Shown here piece by piece: positions 6,295 to 13,458 of a stretch of 32,120 nucleotides of DNA. The stretch comes from SOJZ01 sp964556565 (GTDB lineage: Archaea; Thermoproteota; Bathyarchaeia; Bathyarchaeales; Bathyarchaeaceae): contig CAZKWF010000019.1 in assembly GCA_964556565.1 (NCBI GenBank), forward strand, positions 1 to 32,120, in the 5' to 3' direction. The notes beneath the pieces are model-generated. The model was not told the origin of the DNA. It did no database searches and saw only the letters and a program-made list of their open reading frames with translations. The translations under genes were made by a program, and so were the position numbers. Each line of letters begins with the position of its first letter. The first letter of the stretch is position 1.

Positions 6295-8223
6295 ATGAAG
6301 AGACGAACAGTCCTAACGGTGTTAATAACCCTACTGCTAGGCCTATACACAGCGACCCTTTGTAGCACTCCAGCTAGCGCATCGATAGAACCAGACATAA
6401 GAATATGGAAAGAATTCATGGACACCAGCGACCCACCTCCGTACGAGCTAAGAACTGAATATCATTGGGACATAGAAATAGGAGTCTCAACCAACGTAGA
6501 CCTAACCCGGGCTACAGTTAGCGACAGATTTGGCGCGGAACTCAAAATAGACAGCATACGGATCCCAGGCACAACATACACATTCACCTATCCCGACTAC
6601 GCAAACACATATCCAACCAAAGACGCAACAGTCACCATAAGCGGTGAAGGAACCTATGATCTCGATAGGGGAGGCGCAACCTTCGGAGCAAAACCCTACG
6701 AGTTCCACATATACTGGAGCGGAAAGTCACATAAAATCCATCTCGAGTGGCGTATAGGATCACTCGAAGCAGGCGAGACCATCAGCATCATAGTCAGAGT
6801 ATCAACAGACCTCAATCCAGGAGGCCAACCAGAATTCACCTCACCATGCGAACACTGCCTGAACTCAGGCGCAGTACTAAGTGCTAGATGGGGAAGGAAC
6901 CGGATATCCAGAGGAACTCCACAGCTCTGCATCAAAGTCCAATGCCCAGCCCAACTCATCGTCGACAAATTCAATGATACTAACCGCAACGGAGTATATG
7001 ATGCTGGCGACGTGAAAATCGCCAACTGGCAAATCGACGTGACAGACCCCTACGGGGTGACTACGACCTACCTAACGCCAAAAACCTTAGAAATCACTGA
7101 GCTTGGGACATACATTATCACCGAAGATCTACCATTCCCCTGGGAACAGACCGCCGTTCGCGTCGACGGAGTCTACATGAGTCCCCCCACACTGACGGTG
7201 GCAGTAAGCATCGCTTCGGGTGAATCTCATGACGTCTTATACGGAAACATGCTACCTCCTCCAGTTCCAGCTAAGCTGACCCTTGACAAATTCAATGACA
7301 CCAACCGGAATGGCGTGTATGATGCTGGCGACGTGAAAATTGCTGATTGGCAGATTGACGTAACAGATCCCTACGGAGTAATGAACACCTATCTGACACC
7401 AGAAGCCCTAGAGATCACCGATTTTGGAACGTACATCATCACAGAGCATCTATCTGCCCCGTGGGAACAGACTGCTGTACGAGTCGACGGCGTCTACATA
7501 GATCCCCCCACCTTAACGGTGACAGTGGTTATCAACGCAGGCGAATCACACGATGTCTTGTACGGAAACACGCTGCCCCCACCCCCACGAGCTGAACTCA
7601 TTCTTGACAAGTTCAATGATACTAACCGCAACGGCGTATATGACATTGGTGTCGACGTGAAAATCGCTGATTGGCAAATTGACGTAACAGATCCCTACGG
7701 AGTGACTGCGACCTACCTAACGCCAAAAACCCTAGAGATCACCGATTTTGGAACGTACATCATCACAGAGCATCTATCTGCCCCGTGGGAACAGACTGCT
7801 GTACGAGTCGACGGCGTCTACCAAACACCTCCAACGTTAACAGTAACAGTAAACATCAATCCTAGTGAATCCCATGATGTCCTGTACGGAAACAAACTGC
7901 CTCGACCGCCACCTCCACCAGTAGGCATCAGCCTGCACATTAACCCCATAAGCGTGACCGTTGGAAGACCAGTCACATTCGACTGGACAATCAATTCTCC
8001 GCCGGAAATCACCCCCAACTACGCCGAGTTATACCTAAAAGCCCCCGATGGCACCACAATACCATTGGCAACATACACAAGCTTTCCACCATGGGCTGGA
8101 AGCCGCGTATGGACATCAACAACCCCAATAGGCACTTGGAAAGTCTACATGGACTACCACTACACATATCTCGGTAAAGGCTACACCGTGAAGGCATATG
8201 CAAGCTTCTACGTGCACACCTGA
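6295..8223 (+). CDS. Secreted SdrD-B-like repeat protein with Ig-like tail
   Basis: 642 residues. Signal peptide 1-29, cleavage likely after ASA. An N-terminal domain (30-215) resembles the DUF11/adhesin class of surface beta-domains. Three tandem repeats of about 107 residues start near 224, 331 and 438. Each opens with DKFNDTNRNGVYD, which has the DxNxNGxxD spacing of SdrD B-type repeats, where it binds calcium and stiffens the stalk. Proline linkers (LPPPVP, LPPPPR, LPRPPPPP) close the repeats. The last part (543-642) is the Ig-like domain shared with 4767-6173, with close DNA similarity at 8059-8121. There is no C-terminal anchor. A filamentous surface or adhesin stalk is the most likely role (inference). 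Repeat 3 has one extra residue in the calcium loop (DIGVDVK for DAGDVK). Confidence 0.85.
   Translation: MKRRTVLTVLITLLLGLYTATLCSTPASASIEPDIRIWKEFMDTSDPPPYELRTEYHWDIEIGVSTNVDLTRATVSDRFGAELKIDSIRIPGTTYTFTYPDYANTYPTKDATVTISGEGTYDLDRGGATFGAKPYEFHIYWSGKSHKIHLEWRIGSLEAGETISIIVRVSTDLNPGGQPEFTSPCEHCLNSGAVLSARWGRNRISRGTPQLCIKVQCPAQLIVDKFNDTNRNGVYDAGDVKIANWQIDVTDPYGVTTTYLTPKTLEITELGTYIITEDLPFPWEQTAVRVDGVYMSPPTLTVAVSIASGESHDVLYGNMLPPPVPAKLTLDKFNDTNRNGVYDAGDVKIADWQIDVTDPYGVMNTYLTPEALEITDFGTYIITEHLSAPWEQTAVRVDGVYIDPPTLTVTVVINAGESHDVLYGNTLPPPPRAELILDKFNDTNRNGVYDIGVDVKIADWQIDVTDPYGVTATYLTPKTLEITDFGTYIITEHLSAPWEQTAVRVDGVYQTPPTLTVTVNINPSESHDVLYGNKLPRPPPPPVGISLHINPISVTVGRPVTFDWTINSPPEITPNYAELYLKAPDGTTIPLATYTSFPPWAGSRVWTSTTPIGTWKVYMDYHYTYLGKGYTVKAYASFYVHT
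6943..7905 (+). repeat. Three tandem 321-base coding repeats
   Basis: The GAC codon opening DKFND falls at 6964, 7285 and 7606, an exact period of 321 bases. Repeats 2 and 3 are nearly identical over their middle: the stretch from CTAGAGATCACCGATTTT to the GTCTA before the next linker matches for about 87 bases (near 7410-7498 and 7732-7820). Repeat 1 differs more. This points to recent duplication or conversion of units 2 and 3. Confidence 0.85.
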
Positions 8224-8261
8224 AACTGACAAAACAGACGAAAAACCAAACAACTCTCAAT

Positions 8262-8279
8262 TCCCTTTTTTTATAAATT
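8262..8279 (+). promoter_or_regulatory. Combined T-tract terminator and TATA-like box
   Basis: CCCTTTTTTTATAAATTT ends the repeat-protein gene with a T run, and the same bases contain TTATAAAT (8271-8278). That box lies about 30 bases before the next open frame at 8308, so the relic downstream probably still has a promoter. Confidence 0.4.
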
Positions 8280-8307
8280 TCCTAAACGATAAAGAGATGC
8301 AGGCGTG

Positions 8308-8691
8308 ATGAATAGAAGGACAGTTCAGCTGATTCTGACGCTTTTTCTAATAGGAACTATTGCAGGCGCGGTCTATGGTTCGCATCTATTCCACAAATCT
8401 CCCGCAGAAATATACAGTGATATACCACTAGGCAAAGTAGAAATCGATATAGAACAAATGTTCCCCATAGAAAGCACTGAAGCCCGTGAAGACCACCTCG
8501 GCGAAATCCGCGTCTGGAGACACAGCAACGACACGGACGTGTGCACAGTCACTTTTCTTTTGGCTTTGAAGAATCCCTATTCCTCATGTGAACCTTCAAA
8601 CGACTTATGTCAAATCCTCCCATGTCAGGCCACCGTCAAGGCCCTTCCAACTGTGTCCTGTGGTTCTCCAAGCTCTTCTCAGCTGCTCTGA
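8308..8691 (+). pseudogene. Truncated relic of a vWA surface protein (N-terminal module only)
   Basis: Residues 1-80 parallel the vWA proteins at 4767 and 10267: a signal peptide (MNRRTVQLILTLFLIG..), an EIYSDIPLGKVEIDIEQM stretch and IESTEAREDHLGEIRVWRHS. From about base 8535 the similarity ends abruptly and an unrelated tail of about 45 residues runs to TGA at 8691. No vWA or later domain follows. The tail is antisense to a small minus-strand ORF (8605-8727), so the frame probably reads across a deletion junction by chance. ATG 8308 is preferred to GTG 8305. A short secreted protein could still be made. Confidence 0.7.
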
Positions 8692-8727
8692 AACTTTCAC
8701 TATGATGGGCACCTTGATATCATTCAT
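8605..8727 (-). CDS. Possible 40-residue small protein
   Basis: Minus-strand frame from ATG 8727 to TAA 8605, opening MNDIKVPIIVKVSEQLRRAW and ending near GGLTWEDLT. Its ATG lies inside the last codons of the upstream membrane-protein gene and the two frames overlap by 8 bases, the arrangement of translationally coupled neighbours. A short strand followed by a basic amphipathic helix is readable. I do not recognise a family; small antitoxin-like or regulatory proteins can look like this. Being only 40 residues, it may be chance, although its composition looks protein-like. Confidence 0.35.
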   Translation of the reverse strand: MNDIKVPIIVKVSEQLRRAWRTTGHSWKGLDGGLTWEDLT

Positions 8728-9016
8728 CAACCTCGCTGGACCCTTCCTTCCTCGCAATTCCCTCATTAGAGGGTAAATCACTTCCAGAACCTCGTTTCTC
8801 TAGCGCTCTAATCACCAACAACAACAAGACCCCCCCAACAAACCAGGCGAATCCCAAATACTTCAAAGTTGCAACCAATGAACCCCAATCCAACACTGTA
8901 CCCTCCCCAGTTATCGGGTTGCCTAAAGGTGACAGCACAAACTCAAAAAACATGCTGGTGAACAGCATTCCTAATCCGAATCCGACAGCATAACTGACGA
9001 CCAAGCGTTTATACAT
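8720..9016 (-). CDS. Small two-helix membrane protein of unknown function
   Basis: About 98 residues from ATG 9016. Two hydrophobic segments (roughly residues 7-28, LVVSYAVGFGLGMLFTSMFF, and 51-73, LGFAWFVGGVLLLLVI) suggest a membrane hairpin. A charged, Ser/Glu-rich tail (RALEKRGSGSD...SSEVDE) is probably cytoplasmic. The frame extends five codons upstream to a TTG at 9031. I prefer ATG 9016 because a TATA-like box centred at 9042 would start the transcript almost exactly there, giving a leaderless mRNA. It is convergent with the truncated vWA relic. No family recognised. Confidence 0.6.
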   Translation of the reverse strand: MYKRLVVSYAVGFGLGMLFTSMFFEFVLSPLGNPITGEGTVLDWGSLVATLKYLGFAWFVGGVLLLLVIRALEKRGSGSDLPSNEGIARKEGSSEVDE

Positions 9017-9038
9017 GAGTAATTTTAACAAAGGACGA

Positions 9039-9045
9039 TTAATAA
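9039..9045 (-). promoter_or_regulatory. TATA-like box for the small membrane protein
   Basis: TTATTAA on the minus strand, centred 26 bases before the ATG at 9016. This is the spacing expected of a leaderless archaeal transcript. Confidence 0.45.
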
Positions 9046-9325
9046 GGCTTCGTTTATTGGGGCATTAGGATCAATTGGGCGACTCATCATCCCTCGCATG
9101 GCGTGGTAACACGAGATACGCCCTGAAACATGTGGGACAAGCCAACGCACGCGCAGTTCAGTGCAACACGCATATAGTATGCCCTCCTTCCTGCTCAGGC
9201 TGTAGTGTGGGGACATCTATGATATCTATGATACTAACGTCATGAAAAGGTTATAAGGTATTAGGGATATATAGTTCAAACTAATATTCAGGCGCAAAGT
9301 TGTATACCGTCGAGAAGGAGAAAGA
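9046..9325. other. Intergenic region between divergent small genes
   Basis: No convincing gene. A possible hairpin pairs GGCGT (9100-9104) with ACGCC (9118-9122). On the plus strand GATATATAG at 9265-9273, with TTATAAGG just before it, is a TATA-like box for the regulator starting at 9326 and predicts a leader of about 30 bases carrying AAGGAG. Confidence 0.4.
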
Positions 9326-9580
9326 ATGAGTAGACGAAGTCGAACAGAGATTATGATCGACATCTTAACGGAGGCTTTGAGCGGAGCGAGCAAGACTAGG
9401 ATCATGTACAGAGCAAACCTGAATTTTCTAAGGTTCAAGCGCTACTTTTCCGAGTTGGAGAGTAAGGGGCTGATTGCAGTGCTCACCAATCCTGGCAGAG
9501 GGATCGTGTACCAGACGACAGAGAAAGGGAAAGCTCTGCTAGAGACACTGAAGAAGGCGGAACAAATTATGTCCTCATGA
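9326..9580 (+). CDS. Archaeal winged-helix transcriptional regulator (HTH_45-like)
   Basis: 84 residues. The pattern RSRTEIMIDIL, then SGASKTRIMYRANLNF, RFKRYFSELESKGLI and YQTTEKGKALLETL is that of the small archaeal winged-helix proteins placed in Pfam HTH_45. The Lys-Thr-Arg-Ile-Met helix followed by Asn-Leu belongs to the DNA-recognition part, and TTEKG marks the wing's end. ATG 9326 is preceded by AAGGAG at good spacing. It is a lone gene, convergent with the next regulator and separated from it by 85 bases. The target is unknown; the surface-protein array around it is a natural candidate but the sequence does not show this. Confidence 0.8.
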   Translation: MSRRSRTEIMIDILTEALSGASKTRIMYRANLNFLRFKRYFSELESKGLIAVLTNPGRGIVYQTTEKGKALLETLKKAEQIMSS

Positions 9581-9665
9581 AACCTCATGAAGTTTTAACT
9601 GTACATACAAGTATAAAGATGGACATAAGCATAGAAGTAGGCTGGGAAGGGTAAAGAAGCTCTTG

Positions 9666-10052
9666 TTATAATTGCTCGATCTTGCTTATCGCCAATTCCA
9701 TGAGTTTTTCACAAACTCTGATCCACAATTCAACATCGAGGTTTGTTACGTTGGTAATGCGAATGTTCTGTATCCTTACGTTTTGTTGGGGTGGTATTAT
9801 GATGGTTCCGATGGTGGGTTTATGGTCAGCCTCCTCTTCTTCTCCATAGAGAACCTCCCATTTTGGATTAATTTTCACCATTTGACTTCCTTCTTTATAT
9901 TTGATGAGGTTCTTTTCGTCAAGCAATTTCGAAATCTCAACTAGCTGATTGGGTGAGAGAGATAGTTCTCTTGATAGCTCGGTGAGACTATGCCAAGTTC
10001 CATTTTTGATGGAGTCGAGAAATTCGTCAGACTTTGTCACTTTGGCCGCCAT
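9666..10052 (-). CDS. Winged-helix regulator divergent from the second vWA gene
   Basis: 128 residues. The N-terminal half (about 5-72) is a winged helix: helix EFLDSIKNGTWHSLTELS, recognition region SLSPNQLVEISKLLDEKNLI, then a wing KYKEGSQMVKINPKW. An acidic linker (GEEEEAD) leads to a beta-rich stretch (TIGTIIIPPQQNVRIQNIRI) and a C-terminal helix that may dimerise. The ATG at 10052 lies 24 bases from the centre of a TATA-like box (10071-10076, minus strand), so the mRNA is probably leaderless. It is transcribed away from the surface protein at 10267 across a repeat-rich spacer. Its duplicate at 4302-4445 keeps the same relation to the other vWA gene, so control of the vWA genes is the best guess. 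No exact family name. Confidence 0.78.
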   Translation of the reverse strand: MAAKVTKSDEFLDSIKNGTWHSLTELSRELSLSPNQLVEISKLLDEKNLIKYKEGSQMVKINPKWEVLYGEEEEADHKPTIGTIIIPPQQNVRIQNIRITNVTNLDVELWIRVCEKLMELAISKIEQL

Positions 10053-10171
10053 GAACTAAGTGGCGTATTATTTATATTTGATTTCAGAACCTTCAGTCTG
10101 GTCTTCTGGTCTGGTCCTCGGGTACAGTACTGTCGGTCTTTTCTAGCCCTTTGGTCTGGTCTTATGGTTCT
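10053..10171. repeat. Copy 2 of duplicated divergent promoter with GGTCT repeats
   Basis: Matches 4446-4551. Between the regulator's box (10071-10076) and the surface gene's box (TTATATAT, 10179-10186) lies a cluster of GGTCT/GGTCC pentamers. TGGTCTGGTC occurs twice, with further single copies (about 10099-10162). A perfect 10-base palindrome, ACAGTACTGT, is at 10124-10133. TTCAGAACCTTCAG is a short direct repeat. The repeats are well placed as operator sites for the divergent regulator, which is inference. The remaining leader (10209-10266) has a GCCTA/TAGGC hairpin at 10220-10244. Confidence 0.7.
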
Positions 10172-10178
10172 GCCGTTC

Positions 10179-10186
10179 TTATATAT
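10179..10186 (+). promoter_or_regulatory. TATA-like box for the second vWA protein
   Basis: TTATATAT, aligned with the box at 4557-4566 in the duplicated promoter. It predicts transcript start near 10209 and a leader of about 58 bases. Confidence 0.5.
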
Positions 10187-10266
10187 CAAATTCACAGATA
10201 GTCTCGTTGTAAACAGATAGCCTAAGCGCACAGTTACCGTAGGCAAGAGAAGTGGGATAGTCTACT

Positions 10267-12693
10267 ATGAGAAAGAAGAGAGTAGCTCAACTAGTTTCGG
10301 TATTCTTGGTATTTGGACTGACAATAGGGTCTGTCTACGGTGCATTCTTAACCTACAAATCCTACGTCGAAATATATGGCGAGAAGTATCCTCTGGGCAT
10401 TGTTGAACTGGATATAAAGAAGATGGAGCCTATCGAAGGCCTAGAAGCCCGTGAAGACTACATTGGAGAGATCTGTGTCTGGACATACAGCAACGACACT
10501 GAACTCATACTGCAGTTGGTGCAGTTGAGTCAAATCGTCTATAACTTTAGAAGCTTCACTGTCAAGGTGTGCCTGCCCCTCGATGTCATATTCGTCGTTG
10601 ACGAAGGCAACATGGAGGCATACATGGCTACAGTCAAAGAGCAACTGGCATATCTTGTGGACGTTCTACCGTTAATGAACAAGATGCCAGTTAGGTTCGG
10701 AGTTGTAGGCTTCAGAGACTATCCAGCTGAGACGAGAGTACTCTCCTTGACAGACGATTATGCAGCTGTTAAGACATTCATAGCTAGCTTGACGGCTACA
10801 GCAGGAGGAGCCGTTCCTCAAAGTCATTATCTTGGCCTGCAAGCAGCTTTAAATGACTTCGACGCTAACAGCGCAATAGACATCGACAAACTTGTCGTCT
10901 TCATCTCAGATGCGCCAGCTGGAAAGGACGATTCGTCTTCATTTGACGGGGCCAGGATCGTGGCGGATGCTTTGGCGGAGCGGGGAATAAAGATTCATGC
11001 GGTGCTGTGTGGGTTAGATGAATCCCCAGAGAACACTCAATTGAAATACTACACTGATGTGAGCATTGGAAACTACATTGGACCGCAAGGACAGTATCGA
11101 ATAGTTGCTGGATCCACCAGCAATCCAACTTGGATAGTGAAGCTTACGCCCATAACGCCGTTTGACTCCTTCAGGTTTAAGCTCAACAGCTCACCGCCAT
11201 GTGAACAAGAAGGTTTCTACACGCTTAGCATATATGTGGACTTCTTTGCCAGCGCGATTCCGTGGCATGATTACTTCCTTGTTGAACTGATAGCCCACCT
11301 GGAGAAAGCACAGAAGCCGCCACCACCCGAAAATGTGTGCGAGCTACCATCTTCGGATTTCCTTTATGTTGGAAGAGATCTGACCACTCGGGGAAACTGG
11401 ATTGAGCATGGTTATGGTGACTGTGCTTATGCTCTACCTTACGCTGAGCTGGAATATAGGCAAGCGGCGATAGGAGAAACCACTGGCATCGGAGAATTAG
11501 CTCATGAATTTTGGTGGCGTGAACCTTGGGGAGTACCAGGAGAGAAATATTATCCTTATGAAGATTATCGTGGCGGAAACACCATCTTGGAATACGAAGT
11601 TATCGGGCCAGAAGGTCCTCCGAGAGCATTGGTTGACAATGACACAGATTATTATAGGCCTTCTTGGTATGGCAACGATACCTCGATAACGGTAACTCTT
11701 ACTGGAATAACTGGAAACTATAATCTTTCAATTTATTTCTTAGATTGGGATGCTCCTGGTGGAGGATTACACAGGAGACTGGAAGTCAACGTTACAAGCA
11801 GTGGAGATTGGGATGCGGCTATGTTGGGAGACCTCTTTATAGAAAATTTCGCTGCCGGCATATATGCTATATTCGAGGTCAACTCAGATGGCACAATAAA
11901 GATTGAAGTGACAAATCTTGGTTTCGCAGACCGTTACGCCGTTATATCGGGAATATTTCTAGACAATGTTTCAGGTCCTTTAACAGGCGTTAGCTTTGTT
12001 GGGGCTGACCGCTTCACGAAGGGAAATTGGAGATCTTCATACGGCAATGACTACTATCTGCTCCCCGGATTTAACGTCCCCGTAAGTGGGGTAAGCTATG
12101 AGCCCATAGTCAAAGCCTACGATGAGACCAACATTCCTTCAGGAAACTATGACGTGTCAGAAGGCGTTTGCCAATATGCAGCTGACGACGCGAGGACATA
12201 TGGAGAATACCCTTACATAGGGCAGTATGCTGCTTATGCATGGACTGAAAACTCAACCGCAACAGCCTCAGATACTAGAATGCTCACTTATCCTAAAGAT
12301 AAAATCTACATTGGCTATCCACCCACGCCGTTGAATGGAAGGATTTTTGGAGTTTGGGACTCAGGAGAAATGAATGAACCCCTAAGCTATTTCGTGATAA
12401 AAGTGAACATCCTAGAAGGCGAGTACCTGTTTTCCATATATGCCGCGGATTTTGAGCAGATCGGTCGATCAGAGACAATTGAAGTCTGGGATGAGTCAAT
12501 GACCACCTTGTTAGACTCTCAGTATATAACAAGTGATGAGATTAATAGCGGAATCTACGTTCAATGGTTTGTACGAGGTCCAACAACGATAAACATTAAA
12601 GTAATCGCCGATCCCGGCAATCTGAACAGCTTCATCAACGGCATCTTCCTCAATTGCATAAGCTGCCGCAGTTCCTACTACGATGAAGTGTAG
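10267..12693 (+). CDS. Secreted chimera: vWA-like domain fused to doubled lectin-like domain
   Basis: 808 residues. Signal peptide 1-26, then the shared N-terminal module (27-105, IEGLEAREDYIGEICVWTYS) and a vWA-fold domain (about 106-290). A proline linker (KAQKPPPPENV) follows. Next come two lectin-like domains (about 357-573 and 574-800) homologous to those at 2374-4257 and ending at GIFLNC, without that protein's GFWKN domain. The metal site is degenerate: where the paralogue has DLTGSM, this protein reads DEGNM (residues 112-116). Both site hydroxyls and one residue are lost, while the later Asp (SDAPAG) remains. Metal-dependent ligand binding is therefore doubtful. At least eight N-X-S/T sequons lie mostly in the lectin-like half. 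The 3' end overlaps the convergent methyltransferase gene by 16 bases. Confidence 0.87.
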   Translation: MRKKRVAQLVSVFLVFGLTIGSVYGAFLTYKSYVEIYGEKYPLGIVELDIKKMEPIEGLEAREDYIGEICVWTYSNDTELILQLVQLSQIVYNFRSFTVKVCLPLDVIFVVDEGNMEAYMATVKEQLAYLVDVLPLMNKMPVRFGVVGFRDYPAETRVLSLTDDYAAVKTFIASLTATAGGAVPQSHYLGLQAALNDFDANSAIDIDKLVVFISDAPAGKDDSSSFDGARIVADALAERGIKIHAVLCGLDESPENTQLKYYTDVSIGNYIGPQGQYRIVAGSTSNPTWIVKLTPITPFDSFRFKLNSSPPCEQEGFYTLSIYVDFFASAIPWHDYFLVELIAHLEKAQKPPPPENVCELPSSDFLYVGRDLTTRGNWIEHGYGDCAYALPYAELEYRQAAIGETTGIGELAHEFWWREPWGVPGEKYYPYEDYRGGNTILEYEVIGPEGPPRALVDNDTDYYRPSWYGNDTSITVTLTGITGNYNLSIYFLDWDAPGGGLHRRLEVNVTSSGDWDAAMLGDLFIENFAAGIYAIFEVNSDGTIKIEVTNLGFADRYAVISGIFLDNVSGPLTGVSFVGADRFTKGNWRSSYGNDYYLLPGFNVPVSGVSYEPIVKAYDETNIPSGNYDVSEGVCQYAADDARTYGEYPYIGQYAAYAWTENSTATASDTRMLTYPKDKIYIGYPPTPLNGRIFGVWDSGEMNEPLSYFVIKVNILEGEYLFSIYAADFEQIGRSETIEVWDESMTTLLDSQYITSDEINSGIYVQWFVRGPTTINIKVIADPGNLNSFINGIFLNCISCRSSYYDEV

Positions 12694-13415
12694 GGTTCAG
12701 ATTTCTCTTGTCCTAGTCCATTTTTGCTACTTTGTATTTCTATCTTTTTCGCTACTATGAAGTAATTTGTGGCTAGACGAGGAAGCTTTGCGTTAAGCCA
12801 TGTAATGTTATCTAACAAGTCTCCTAATACATTGAGAAGAACGATGACTATCACGCCCAAAGACCTCTTTGGAATGAAAAGTTCCAATAATTGAATAATA
12901 CTCGCGGCAGGACCGCCACATTTACGAATCTTGGAAATATGGAAATTTGTGAGCAATTTTCTTAGTCCATGCTCAGTCCATCGCCAATAATCAGATCCAT
13001 GCGTAGGCCAGTTGCCGTGGGTTGAAAGAAAAAGTAATCCGCCAGGCTTCAATACTCTGAAAATTTCATCAACTACCGTCTTCGGTTCATCGACATGCTC
13101 CAATACTTGGATGCATAGGCTTACTGAAAAGAAAGATTCCTTAAATGGAAGTTTTTCCCCAGCACAAAGAATATCAACAAGTTCGTGAGGACTAACGTCA
13201 ACACCGATATATAGGTCGCTCTTGTCACGAAAGAAGGGTTGATAGGGCTTCTTTCCACAACCTAGATCTAAAATTGTGGCATTTTGCTCTAGAAGATGTT
13301 TTTCCACACTTCTTCTAAAAAGTTTCGACAATCTGTTAAGCGTTAGGTAATCTTGTTGAGTTACTTTGGGTTCTCTTCTATCACCGCCTGCGTGCCCATC
13401 ATAGTTATCTCTCAT
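12678..13415 (-). CDS. Class I SAM-dependent methyltransferase
   Basis: 245 residues, Methyltransf_11 type. Motif I is ILDLGCGKKP (48-57), the acidic ribose-binding position is in YIGVDVSP, and the post-motif stretch VLEHVDEPKTVVDEIFRVLKPGG leads into LLFLSTHG. The GSDYWRWTEHGLRKLL segment after it is common in methyltransferases of polysaccharide loci. The acceptor is unknown, probably a sugar or lipid-linked glycan. A hydrophobic patch near 186-200 (LGVIVIVLLNVLGDLL) may sit against a membrane. It is the last gene of the minus-strand glycan locus, 43 bases after the preceding methyltransferase gene, and its stop overlaps the surface-protein gene end to end. Confidence 0.85.
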   Translation of the reverse strand: MRDNYDGHAGGDRREPKVTQQDYLTLNRLSKLFRRSVEKHLLEQNATILDLGCGKKPYQPFFRDKSDLYIGVDVSPHELVDILCAGEKLPFKESFFSVSLCIQVLEHVDEPKTVVDEIFRVLKPGGLLFLSTHGNWPTHGSDYWRWTEHGLRKLLTNFHISKIRKCGGPAASIIQLLELFIPKRSLGVIVIVLLNVLGDLLDNITWLNAKLPRLATNYFIVAKKIEIQSSKNGLGQEKSEPYTSS

Positions 13416-13458
13416 GTTGAATTGCCTCGGTCAACAGTTTTCTAATATAAGGTAAAGT

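Noticed and set aside
8305..8691. Intact 128-residue secreted protein
   Set aside because: Its first 80 residues match vWA leaders, but the remainder has no similarity and lies antisense to another ORF, so a truncated relic is the simpler reading.
9075..9125. C/D box small RNA on the minus strand (ATGATGA followed by short guide-like text)
   Set aside because: A C-box-like heptamer is present, but I find no D box (CTGA) at proper spacing and no second box pair.
9025..9216. Minus-strand ORF of 63 residues
   Set aside because: No protein-like pattern. It runs through the promoter region of the small membrane protein and has no start signal.
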